64,000 bases of DNA from Paraburkholderia unamae (GTDB lineage Bacteria > Pseudomonadota > Gammaproteobacteria > Burkholderiales > Burkholderiaceae): NCBI RefSeq assembly GCF_003268775.1, contig NZ_QLSU01000011.1:1-64000 (forward strand). The letters run 5' to 3'. The notes under the pieces were generated by a model. The model was not told where the DNA came from, searched no databases, and saw nothing but the letters and a program-made list of their open reading frames with translations. Of the stretch, positions 35,617 through 43,334 are shown piece after piece (position 1 is the stretch's first letter; the number at the start of each line of letters is the position of its first letter). The position numbers were made by a program, and so were the translations under genes.

Positions 35617-36222
35617 ATGAAGATCCTGCCGCTGCGCCGTGACGACCTGCCGCTCGACACCACCGAGCTGGCGCGCTTCATGGTCGGCAAGTATCTCGTG
35701 CGCGACCTGGCGCGCGGACGCATGGCGGGGCGGCTGGTGGAGATCGAGGCCTACCCGCTGGGCGACTCCACGAGCCACGCCTACAACGGGCGGCGGCCGT
35801 GGAACGCCTCGATGTTCCTGGCGCGCGGCCACGCCTATGTGCGGCTCACCTACGGCAGCGCCTGGATGCTCAACATGTCGAGCGAGGCCGTGGACGTGGG
35901 GGCGGGCGTGCTGTTTCGGGCGGTCGAACCGCTCGAAGGGCTCGCGGCCATGCAGGCGCAGCGCCCCGGCGTGCCGCCGCGCGACCTCGCGCGCGGACCG
36001 GGGCGGCTCACGCAGGCCTATGGCATCGGCGCGGCATTCGACGGCGCCGATCTGTGCCTGGGCCACGGGCTCTGGATCGGGCGCGTGGACGAACCGGCGC
36101 GGCCGGTGGGGGTGACGACGCGCATCGGGTTATCGCGGGAGATGGACCGGCCGCTGCGTTTCTACGAACTGGGCAGCCCGTTCGTGAGCGGACCGCGCAA
36201 GCTGCTGGGAGAAGGCCAATAA
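35617..36222 (+). CDS. DNA-3-methyladenine glycosylase (AAG/MPG family)
   Basis: This is a 201-residue base-excision repair enzyme that removes 3-methyladenine and similar damaged purines. The family signature is VEIEAYPLGDSTSHAYNG, with the water-activating Glu in EIEAY. SMFLARGHAYVRLTYG and ARGPGRLTQAYGI line the DNA-binding surface. The length is usual for bacterial members. CCGGAGAG lies just before the ATG at 35617; the frame open from 35470 is not used. It appears monocistronic. Confidence 0.92.
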   Translation: MKILPLRRDDLPLDTTELARFMVGKYLVRDLARGRMAGRLVEIEAYPLGDSTSHAYNGRRPWNASMFLARGHAYVRLTYGSAWMLNMSSEAVDVGAGVLFRAVEPLEGLAAMQAQRPGVPPRDLARGPGRLTQAYGIGAAFDGADLCLGHGLWIGRVDEPARPVGVTTRIGLSREMDRPLRFYELGSPFVSGPRKLLGEGQ

Positions 36223-36351
36223 AGTCGGCCAATGAAGCCGGCAAATGCAGCCGGCCGATGCAGAACGCCGATGACGCGCAAGCGTTGCGGCACAACGGTC
36301 CGCGTACTCAGCCTGCATTGTTGCGATGCTTGAAACTGTATTTTTTCAAAA

Positions 36352-36386
36352 TAGGGGTTTGCCCTAATCTCTTGACTCAATAAACT
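36352..36386 (+). promoter_or_regulatory. Promoter region of the DUF4148 gene
   Basis: TTGCCC (36359-36364), 16 bases, TAAACT (36381-36386) resembles a sigma-70 promoter. An inverted repeat TAGGG-N5-CCCTA at 36352-36366 overlaps the -35 box and could be an operator. The region is AT-rich compared with its flanks. Activity is inferred. Confidence 0.4.
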
Positions 36387-36449
36387 GAAGTCACTGATCC
36401 GGCGCCACACACGAGCACCGGCATAAAACAAGTGATGGAGGTAAATACC

Positions 36450-36794
36450 ATGAAGACCCGCAACCTGCTTCAAGCCGCAATTGTCGCCGCTCTCGTCGCC
36501 GCTCCGGCCCTTTCGTTTGCCCAGGTGCAAAGCGATGCCCCGAAGACCCGCGCCGAAGTGAAGGCCGAACTGATCCAGCTTGAAAAGGCCGGCTACAACC
36601 CGGCTACCGCGAACGACGCCACCTATCCGAGCGACATCCAGGCCGCCGAAGCGCGCGTGTCGCAGCAAGAAGGCGTGGCGCAAGCGCCGGCAGCCGAAAC
36701 GAGCGGCTATGGCCCGGCGACCTCGGGTTCGTCGCAGTCGGGCGGCCAGCCGGCCACGCTGCGCCCGTCGCAGTCGGTGTATTTCGGCAACTGA
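36450..36794 (+). CDS. DUF4148 exported small protein
   Basis: This is a 114-residue protein with a signal peptide of about 23 residues ending in LSFAQ. The DUF4148 core KTRAEVKAELIQLEKAGYNP follows at once, with ATYPSDIQAAEARV after it. The C-terminal half is Ser/Gly/Gln-rich and low in complexity. The family is common and multi-copy in Burkholderiales; members are periplasmic or surface proteins of unknown function. GGAGG lies 9 bases before the ATG at 36450. Confidence 0.88.
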   Translation: MKTRNLLQAAIVAALVAAPALSFAQVQSDAPKTRAEVKAELIQLEKAGYNPATANDATYPSDIQAAEARVSQQEGVAQAPAAETSGYGPATSGSSQSGGQPATLRPSQSVYFGN

Positions 36795-37165
36795 TTGAAG
36801 ACCGATTCAGGCAACTGACCCGGTAGCGCTGCGATTGCCCGGCTCCCTGGCCGGGCATCGACCCGCAACCATCGAAGCGGGTCGCACACAGGACTGAAAC
36901 GCGGGCACGCGAGCCGTGCGCGCCTGCCGAGCGTTTCTCCCTCGTTCCCGCCACAGACCTTACCCCGACAGGTTCCTGACCATTCCAGGCGGACATGCGC
37001 GCGTTTGCATCCTTGCCGCACGCCGCCGCGCAAATTTTCGCGCGTTTTTCATGCGTGGAACCTCCGCTGCCGCAAGGTAGCTTCGCCCAACCCCGCCGGG
37101 ATTGGGCGTTTTTTCACGTTCCGCCGTGACGTTCCATCGACAGGGTGAGGCCGTGCGCGCCGCTT
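36795..37165. other. Long 3' region of the DUF4148 gene with hairpins
   Basis: No protein gene was seen in these 371 bases. TGCCCGGC (36837-36844) pairs with GCCGGGCA (36851-36858) without a U tract. A true terminator follows at 37084-37114. The DUF4148 message may therefore carry a roughly 300-nt 3' tail, or a small RNA may end at that terminator. Confidence 0.45.
37084..37114 (+). terminator. Rho-independent terminator
   Basis: CGCCCAA (37084-37090) pairs with TTGGGCG (37102-37108) and is followed by six T. It lies 290 bases past the DUF4148 stop and before the convergent CBS-domain gene. Confidence 0.8.
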
Positions 37166-37609
37166 TCAGGAGCCCGGACCGCCGGTGATGTAGTGCTCGA
37201 GCTGCTCGATCGTGAACTTCTGCTCGGCGATGATTTCCTTCACCAGGTCGCCGATCGAGACCATGCCCACCAGCTTGCCGTTGTCCATGACGGGCAGGTG
37301 GCGCATGCGCCGCTCGGTCATGAGCGCCATGCAGTCGTAGGTGGTCTGGTCGGGTTGGACGAAGCGCACGTGCGGACTCATGATGTCGCGCACGGCGGTC
37401 GTTTTCGACGATCGGTCCATGAGCACGATCTTGCGGGCGTAGTCGCGCTCCGTGATGATGCCCGCGATCGATGCGCCGTCGGTCACGAGCAGCGCCCCGA
37501 TCTGTTTTTCGGCCATCAGGCGGATGGCGTTGTAGACGGAATCGCTGGCTTCGATCGTGTACACCACCTGATCCGGCTTCGATTTGAGTACCTGTGCAAC
37601 GCTTGTCAT
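37166..37609 (-). CDS. Tandem CBS-domain protein
   Basis: This is a 147-residue cytoplasmic protein made of two CBS motifs (about residues 8-65 and 75-130). GALLVTDGASIAGIITERDYARK and its second copy with GKLVGMVSIGDLV show the repeat. CBS pairs bind adenine nucleotides such as AMP, ATP or NADH and act as energy sensors; here no enzyme domain is attached, so the partner is unknown. Its close relatives in proteobacteria are stand-alone proteins. AGAGGGG lies upstream of the ATG at 37609. Confidence 0.88.
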   Translation of the reverse strand: MTSVAQVLKSKPDQVVYTIEASDSVYNAIRLMAEKQIGALLVTDGASIAGIITERDYARKIVLMDRSSKTTAVRDIMSPHVRFVQPDQTTYDCMALMTERRMRHLPVMDNGKLVGMVSIGDLVKEIIAEQKFTIEQLEHYITGGPGS

Positions 37610-37948
37610 AGGGCGACCCCTCTTCGTCCTTCTGGTTGTTCAGTCATTGCGCGGCGTGGCAGGCCGGCCTTGGCGGCTGTCCTGCCAGTGGGAAGCCATT
37701 CCAGTATAGGCGGATGCCGTGGCGCGCGTCGTCGGGGTATGCGCGGGGTCGCACCATTTACGCGACGGGCATAAGGCGGCAAGTCGCCGCCCGACGGGCG
37801 GGCGCAAGAGGCGCAAGTGGCACAAATCGGGGGCGAGAGAGGCCGGGGGAAGGGCTGGCGCGGCGGGGCGGGCCAAATGGCGGTAAACTCCGGTTCCTAA
37901 CTTCAATCCGGCCGTGGCCGTTTTTTGCCAGTCTTTTGCTCGAGAATC
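37610..37948. other. Divergent intergenic region before ribA
   Basis: In these 339 bases between the CBS gene and ribA no gene was seen. GC content is very high in the middle. A short self-complementary CGGCC-GT-GGCCG with six T lies at about 37909-37926, but its loop is only two bases. No FMN riboswitch features were recognised. Confidence 0.4.
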
Positions 37949-38596
37949 ATGCCTACGCTTCCTGAGTCGTCCTGTGCGGACGGCGACAACGCCAACGAAT
38001 GCGTCGTGCTTGACGCGACCGCCACGCTGCCGACCCGCTACGGCACGTTCGAGTCCTATGTCTATCGGGTAAAGGACGGCGGCGCCGAGCATCTCGCGCT
38101 CGTCATGGGCGACGTGGGCAGCGGCGAGCCGACGCTCACCCGGCTCCACTCCGAATGCCTGACCGGCGACGTGTTCGGCTCCTACCGCTGCGACTGCGGC
38201 GAGCAGCTCGACCTCGCCCTGCGCTATATCGCGGCCGAAGGCCGTGGCGTGCTGCTTTACCTGCGTGGCCACGAAGGCCGGGGCATCGGCCTGTCGAACA
38301 AGATCCGCGCGTACCAGTTGCAGCAGCAAGGCCGCGACACCGTCGAGGCGAATCTCGACCTCGGCCTGCCCGACGACGCGCGCGAATACGATTCGGCGGC
38401 GGCGATCCTGCGTCTTTTGAAAGTCTCGTCGGTGCGGCTGATGAGCAACAATCCCAAGAAGTTCGAAACGCTCAGGGAGCACGGCCTCCCGGTGATCGAA
38501 CGCGTGGCGCTCGCGATTCCCATGCGCGAGGAAAACGAACGTTATATCCGCACCAAGCAGGTCAAGTTCGGGCACTACTTCGAAGAAAACGAGTAA
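37949..38596 (+). CDS. ribA: GTP cyclohydrolase II
   Basis: This is a 215-residue enzyme that opens GTP to start riboflavin synthesis. The zinc ligands are Cys70, Cys81 and Cys83 in HSECLTGDVFGSYRCDCG, and LRGHEGRGIGLSNKI is the GTP-binding loop. It is a stand-alone RibA without a fused RibB domain. ATG 37949 is chosen as the first ATG before the conserved part. It stands apart from other rib genes. Riboflavin-derived FMN is also the substrate of BluB at 47 kb, a distant metabolic link. Confidence 0.93.
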   Translation: MPTLPESSCADGDNANECVVLDATATLPTRYGTFESYVYRVKDGGAEHLALVMGDVGSGEPTLTRLHSECLTGDVFGSYRCDCGEQLDLALRYIAAEGRGVLLYLRGHEGRGIGLSNKIRAYQLQQQGRDTVEANLDLGLPDDAREYDSAAAILRLLKVSSVRLMSNNPKKFETLREHGLPVIERVALAIPMREENERYIRTKQVKFGHYFEENE

Positions 38597-38675
38597 CCCG
38601 GCGAATCGACTGGGTGCTCGTGGGCACGCGACTTGCGCAGTGGCAACAGCAATTAGCTGCAAAAAGGGAGAAATA

Positions 38676-39680
38676 ATGTCGAAGCGCCCTCAGACGCGCT
38701 TGCGCACGCTCGCCTCAGCGCTTGCGAGCGCGAGCCTCGTCACCGGCCTCGTGCTCGCCTCGGCCGACGCCAGCGCGCAAACCGCGGCCTATACGAGCGA
38801 GCCGGTCGAACTCTACGCGGGACCGTCCGGCGATTACCCCATTGTTTCCGAGCTTGGCCCCGGCGTGCCCGTCACCGTGATGGGCTGCGTGAGCGACTAC
38901 TCATGGTGTGACGTCACGGTGCCCGGCCTGCGCGGCTGGGTCTACGGCGCTTATCTCAGCTATCCGTATCAGGGCACTTACGTGCCGCTGCCCAACTACG
39001 GCGCGGCGATCGGCTTGCCGATCGTGGCGTTCTCGCTCGGCGCGTACTGGGGCAGCTTTTATCGCGACCGGCCCTGGTACGGCGAGCAGGACCGCTGGGC
39101 GCATATGCCGCCGCCCGAGCGTGGCCGCCCGCCCGCGGCACCCGCGTGGCATGGCGCGCCGGGCCGCCCGCCTGGCCAGCCCGCGGCCGGCGGCGAGCGT
39201 CTGCCCGGGCCGTATGGGCATCCGAACGGCGGGCCGCCTCCCGGCGCAGGCCGCCCGCCCGGCAATGCGGAGGGTCCGCGTCCACCGGCCGACTTGCCCC
39301 GCAACATGCCGCCGCAGGGCGAGGGACGTCCGAACTTCGGCGAACAAGGACCGCATGCGCCCGCCAACATGCCGCCGCAGGGCGAGGGGCGTCCGAACTT
39401 CAACGAGCAGGGGCCGCACGCGCCCGCCAACATGGCGCCGCGTCCGCAGGAGCAGGCCCGCCCGCCCGCGCCTCAGCCGCAGGGTGGTGGCCGTCCACAG
39501 CCGCGGGGCGGCCCCGCGCCGGGCTTCGCGCATCCTCCGTCGGCGCAGCCTCAGGGCGGCGGCATGCGTCCGCCTCCACCTGCCGCCGTGCAGGGTCGGC
39601 CCTCGGCGCCGCAGGGTGCGCCTCAGGGCGGCCATCCTTCGGGCCAGGGCAACGGCCGTGGCGACGAGCACGAGCACTGA
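38676..39680 (+). CDS. Exported SH3-domain protein with proline/glycine-rich tail
   Basis: This is a 334-residue protein. A signal peptide of about 35 residues is cut after ASAQ. A bacterial SH3 domain (about 37-95; VELYAGPSGDYPIVSELGPG to GLRGWVYGAYLSY) follows. A short hydrophobic segment and then a roughly 190-residue tail rich in Pro, Gly, Gln and Arg complete it. The tail holds two tandem copies of a 21-residue unit starting NMPPQGEGRPNF. The SH3 part may bind peptidoglycan; the tail is probably disordered and could span the wall or bind partners. GGGAGA precedes the ATG. Confidence 0.8.
   Translation: MSKRPQTRLRTLASALASASLVTGLVLASADASAQTAAYTSEPVELYAGPSGDYPIVSELGPGVPVTVMGCVSDYSWCDVTVPGLRGWVYGAYLSYPYQGTYVPLPNYGAAIGLPIVAFSLGAYWGSFYRDRPWYGEQDRWAHMPPPERGRPPAAPAWHGAPGRPPGQPAAGGERLPGPYGHPNGGPPPGAGRPPGNAEGPRPPADLPRNMPPQGEGRPNFGEQGPHAPANMPPQGEGRPNFNEQGPHAPANMAPRPQEQARPPAPQPQGGGRPQPRGGPAPGFAHPPSAQPQGGGMRPPPPAAVQGRPSAPQGAPQGGHPSGQGNGRGDEHEH
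39303..39428 (+). repeat. Two tandem 63-bp units inside the SH3 protein gene
   Basis: Unit 1 is 39303-39365 and unit 2 is 39366-39428. They encode 21 residues each that differ at one residue (Gly to Asn). A third unit starts at 39429 but diverges after two residues. The near identity implies a recent duplication and possible copy-number variation. Confidence 0.85.
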
Positions 39681-40400
39681 CCGATCTTCCTTGCCTTCGC
39701 GGTACCTAGATGGATGCCCTTGGCGGGCATCCTGCCTTGAGTTCATTTAATTAGGATTGCGTGGTAATCAGTGTGCTGTGTTGCGCATCGCCAAACAATG
39801 TTCCGCGACCATCATCGTGCGCAAGCCTCACCGTGAGACCTTCCTACGTCCGCTGCTCGCCATCCTGACGGATTTAACAATCCCTGACAGTAAGTTCTTG
39901 GCGTCCAGGTGAGAATAGCTCGTCGCGGCAAATCGAAGCGTTGCCGCATGACGTTCCCGATGCACGAGTCTGCTCTGTGCGCCCGGGGGCGCCGGAATAA
40001 TGCTACGGGGGCTGGCACGCACGGGACCTGGTGATGCGGCCGGAACGAGGAAGTCAGAGCGAACCCGAGTTCGCCGGATAACGCTGGAAATCCAGCGCCT
40101 TGAGGTGGATGTGGCGATGGCAGCACGTGCCTCGTCGTGCAGGGAGCGGCTGCGGCCTGCCGGCCCGCGTCGGGCGGTGACGCGGTTGGCGGGGTTCGCG
40201 CCGGGCATGACGATGACTGCGCTGGCGGTCCGATTCCGGGGGCGGATTCCGGAGACCACGCGGTGCGTAGCACGCCGCTGTCGCCACTTTTTTTCTTTCA
40301 TCCTGAATTCATTCTCCTTGCCGCCGCGCGCGCCGCGTGCGGCTTGGCGTTGTTGCGTCCGCGAAAAACGGCTGGCGCTTGTCTGCTCAACGGGGGCTAC
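39681..40400. other. Intergenic region, no confident gene
   Basis: In these 720 bases a hairpin GGATGCCC (39712-39719) / GGGCATCC (39725-39732) lies 32 bases past the SH3 gene; it lacks a good U tract but may end that message. Open frames on both strands across 39810-40400 have odd composition and no ribosome binding sites. The part around 39735-39900 is AT-richer. Nothing else was recognised. Confidence 0.4.
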
Positions 40401-40832
40401 ATGTTTTTCCGAACCGGCCGCACCCGCTTCCCGCCGGGCTCGCGCGTCAACGGCGCGGGTCTGGGTCGCGCACTCGAGCGCATCGAACTCGACCTCCCGC
40501 GCGACCGTCATGCGCGCGCCGCGATGGAGGCTTACGCCGATTCCTGCGCATCCGAGCTGCCGTGGCTGAGCGAAGCGCTGCGTCTGTCGCCGTTCGGCCG
40601 CGCGGAGCGGCTCACACAGTGCTCGTCCACGGTGCTGCGCGTGTTCGTGACCGCGCAGGCGCGTGCGGCGGTGCAACCCGACTACGCCCACGCGGCATGG
40701 GAACACGTGCGCTCGCACCTGACCGCATTGCTTTCGGCTCCGGCTTTCGCGCAGGCTCCGGCCGGCGATGCGAGCGCGCATGACGCGACGCCGCCGGCCC
40801 ACGAATCCGGCCTCACGCCGCACCAGTCATAG
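40401..40832 (+). CDS. Hypothetical protein
   Basis: This possible 143-residue protein starts at the ATG at 40401, just after GGGGG. It has an Arg-rich N-terminus, a helical middle containing LPWLSEALRLSPFGRAERLTQ and ending near HLTALLSA, and an Ala/Pro-rich tail. There is no signal peptide, membrane segment or domain that I recognise. The third-position GC pattern fits a real gene from about 40400 onwards but not before, so the longer frame from 40137 is not used. It is the only gene between the SH3 gene and the CHASE2 signalling operon. Confidence 0.5.
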   Translation: MFFRTGRTRFPPGSRVNGAGLGRALERIELDLPRDRHARAAMEAYADSCASELPWLSEALRLSPFGRAERLTQCSSTVLRVFVTAQARAAVQPDYAHAAWEHVRSHLTALLSAPAFAQAPAGDASAHDATPPAHESGLTPHQS

Positions 40833-41160
40833 GGCCGCGGGCGGTCCCGTCCGGCCAAACCCGCTTCGAACGATGACGATTTCGACTACCATGAGCGATT
40901 AACATGAGTGCATCCCAATCCCTGAAGTCGACCCTCGCGGCGTGCTCCCATTTTTTTCGAGACGCAGCGAAAGTAGCGGTCTTTGGTGCGCGGCGCCGTC
41001 CGCGCGCTCTGACCTTGAGGATGGGTACGCGTTTTGACCTGGGCGCGGGAGCGATCTGGCTCGCCGGGCCCGGCAAGACGCTGGCCGTCGTCGCGGTGAG
41101 CGGCGGCAGGGAGGCAGTCCATCCTGAAAAGATGAAGAACAAACCTGGTTGCGGGGTGTT
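40833..41160. other. Upstream region of the signalling operon
   Basis: These 328 bases before the response-regulator gene hold an 86-codon frame at 40904 that runs into the start of the regulator; it has no ribosome binding site or known similarity and is not called. The operon promoter should lie here but no clear -35/-10 pair stood out. Confidence 0.35.
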
Positions 41161-41859
41161 ATGAGAATTGCAGTACTGGATGACGATCCGGCGCAGACAG
41201 ATTTCGTCTGCCAGACCTTGACCGCGGCGGGCCATGCCTGCCATCCGTTCGCGAAGGGCGGCGAGCTTGTCCGGCAGCTTCGCAGGCAAACGTTCGATCT
41301 GCTCGTGCTCGACTGGAACGTGCCCGACATGGCGGGCGACGAGGTGCTGCACTGGGTGCGGCAAAGCCTCTCCACGCGCTTGCCGGTGCTCTTCATGACG
41401 AGCCGCAGCCGCGAAGTCGACATCGCGCAAATGCTCAACGCGGGCGCCGACGACTACGTGGTCAAGCCCGTTTCCGCGCCCGTGCTGATCGCGCGCGTGA
41501 ACTCGCTGCTGCGCCGCGCCTATCAGCTTCATGCGCCCGCGCTCAAGGAAACCTTCGGCGAGTACGAGTTCGATCTGAAGTCGCGCCAGGCGTCGGTGAG
41601 CGGGCGCCAAGTCGCGCTCACGCAGAAGGAATTCGATCTCGCGCTGCTGCTTTTCCAGCACCTGAGCCGCCCGCTCTCGCGCGCGCATATTCTCGACGTG
41701 ATCTGGAAGCAGTCCGACGACATTCCGTCGCGCACGATGGACACGCACGTCTCGATGCTGCGCTCGAAGCTCGGCCTGCGCCCCGAAAACGGCTATCGCC
41801 TCACGCCGATCTACGGCTACGGCTATCGACTCGAACGCATCGAGGGGGACGACGCGTGA
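41161..41859 (+). CDS. OmpR/PhoB-type response regulator
   Basis: This is a 232-residue two-component regulator. The receiver domain (1-120) keeps the acidic pocket DDD at 7-9, the phosphate acceptor Asp51 in LLVLDWNVPDM, MTSRS and the Lys in VVKPVS. The C-terminal winged helix (about 130-228) ends in GLRPENGYRLTPIYGYGYRL. It probably controls genes in response to the CHASE2 kinase encoded two genes downstream. The FecR-like gene starts 4 bases inside its end (GTGA overlap), so the operon is translationally coupled. Confidence 0.92.
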   Translation: MRIAVLDDDPAQTDFVCQTLTAAGHACHPFAKGGELVRQLRRQTFDLLVLDWNVPDMAGDEVLHWVRQSLSTRLPVLFMTSRSREVDIAQMLNAGADDYVVKPVSAPVLIARVNSLLRRAYQLHAPALKETFGEYEFDLKSRQASVSGRQVALTQKEFDLALLLFQHLSRPLSRAHILDVIWKQSDDIPSRTMDTHVSMLRSKLGLRPENGYRLTPIYGYGYRLERIEGDDA

Positions 41860-43334
41860 AGGGCCCGCGTGCGGTTCAAGCCACCGTCGTGAAGGCAAGC
41901 GCGGTGCGCGCCTCCGCGCTCCCGTTGTTCGCCTTCGCGCTTGCGCTCGTTCCCTTCGCCCGCGGCGCGGAAGCGCGAGAGAGCGCCGCGCGAGCGCCGG
42001 CGCAGCCGCCCGAAATGACCACCTACGTGACGCGCCCCGGCGACTCGCTTTACGACATCGCCGCGCGCTATCTGCGTAGCCCCGCCGACTGGAAGAAGCT
42101 TGCGAGCGTCAATCGCGTGAGCGAGCCGCGTCGCCTTCGGCCGGGCACGACGCTGCGCGTGCCTGTTGCGCTGCTGCGCCAGGACAGTCTCAGTGCGAAG
42201 GTGATCGCCGCGAACGGGCCCGCCCAGCACGCGTTCCGCAACGGGCCGCTGCTGCCGCTCACGGTCGGCGCCAGCCTCGTCGAAGGCGATCGCGTGCAGA
42301 CCGGCCACAATGGTTTCGCCACGCTCGAACTGGCCGACGGCTCGCACATCGCCTTGCCTCCCGATACCTCGCTCGACCTGGCCACGCTGCGCCAGACCGT
42401 GCTCACGGGGGCAACCGACCGCATCGTCAATCTGCACAGTGGCGAGGTGAGCACCGAGGTCACGCACGCAACGAAGAAGGACGATCGCTTCCAGATCCGC
42501 TCGCCTTCCGTGGTGGCGGGGGTGCGCGGCACGCAGTTTCGCGTGAGCTACGACGGCGCGAAAGGCGCAACGGCAGTCGAAGTCCTGGACGGCGCCGTGG
42601 GCGTGGACGCCGCCTCGCTCGCGCAGGGCCGCAGCGGCGCCTATGCGCCGTCCGCATCGTCCGCACTGCATGCCGCGCCCGCGCCCGGCACGCCGCTCGC
42701 CGCCTCGGAGCAACTCGTCGCCGCGCATCACGGCAGCCTGACGCTCGCCGGCGAGCCGGCGGGCGCGCCCGTGCCGCTGCTCGACGCGCCCAGTCTCCTG
42801 AATCCTTCCCGTGTGCAGGACGATAATGAGGTGGCCTTCGATATCGCGCCGTTGCAGGACGCACGCGGCTACCGCGCGCAGATCGGCCGGGACGCGGGAC
42901 TGCTCGACATGATCCGCGACACGCGCAGCGCCGACCCGCACGTGCCGCTCGGCGCGCTCGACGACGGCACGTACTTCGTGCGTATCTCCGCGATCGACGA
43001 GCGCGGCCTCGAAGGCATGCCCGCGTCCTATGCGTTCGTGCGGCGCCACATGTCGCTCGGTACGAGCGCCGGTCGTATCGAAGGCTCGCGCGACTTCGCC
43101 TTCCGCTGGTTCACCGACCGCAACGCGCAGAACACGCGCTTTCGCTTCGTGCTCGGCACCACGGACGATCTGCGCGTGCCGCTCGTCGACCGCACGGACA
43201 TCACGTCGGGCGAGGCCGTCGTGCGCGACTTGCCGAAGGGCGTCTACTACTGGACGGTGATCGCCGAGCAGTTCGACAACGGCCACTACTACCAGAAGGC
43301 GAGCCCGATCCAGTCGTTCAGGCTCGACTGGTGA
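41856..43334 (+). CDS. Exported LysM and FecR-domain protein
   Basis: This is a 492-residue protein. A hydrophobic N-terminal segment (about 20-38) is a likely signal peptide. A LysM domain follows (about 56-102; RPGDSLYDIAARYLRSP), then a FecR domain (about 125-235) with RIVNLHSGEVSTEV and SVVAGVRGTQFRVSYDGA. The last 200 residues look like fibronectin-type repeats with DGTYFVRISAID and KGVYYWTVIAEQ. FecR domains usually relay envelope signals. Its place between a regulator and a CHASE2 kinase, with 4-base GTGA overlaps on both sides, implies that it is the periplasmic input or partner of that kinase. Confidence 0.88.
   Translation: MKGPRAVQATVVKASAVRASALPLFAFALALVPFARGAEARESAARAPAQPPEMTTYVTRPGDSLYDIAARYLRSPADWKKLASVNRVSEPRRLRPGTTLRVPVALLRQDSLSAKVIAANGPAQHAFRNGPLLPLTVGASLVEGDRVQTGHNGFATLELADGSHIALPPDTSLDLATLRQTVLTGATDRIVNLHSGEVSTEVTHATKKDDRFQIRSPSVVAGVRGTQFRVSYDGAKGATAVEVLDGAVGVDAASLAQGRSGAYAPSASSALHAAPAPGTPLAASEQLVAAHHGSLTLAGEPAGAPVPLLDAPSLLNPSRVQDDNEVAFDIAPLQDARGYRAQIGRDAGLLDMIRDTRSADPHVPLGALDDGTYFVRISAIDERGLEGMPASYAFVRRHMSLGTSAGRIEGSRDFAFRWFTDRNAQNTRFRFVLGTTDDLRVPLVDRTDITSGEAVVRDLPKGVYYWTVIAEQFDNGHYYQKASPIQSFRLDW

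Noticed and set aside
37909..37926. Terminator-like CGGCC/GGCCG plus six T before ribA
   Set aside because: The loop would be only two bases and the stem five pairs; the T run lies just before the ribA start, so this is probably chance.
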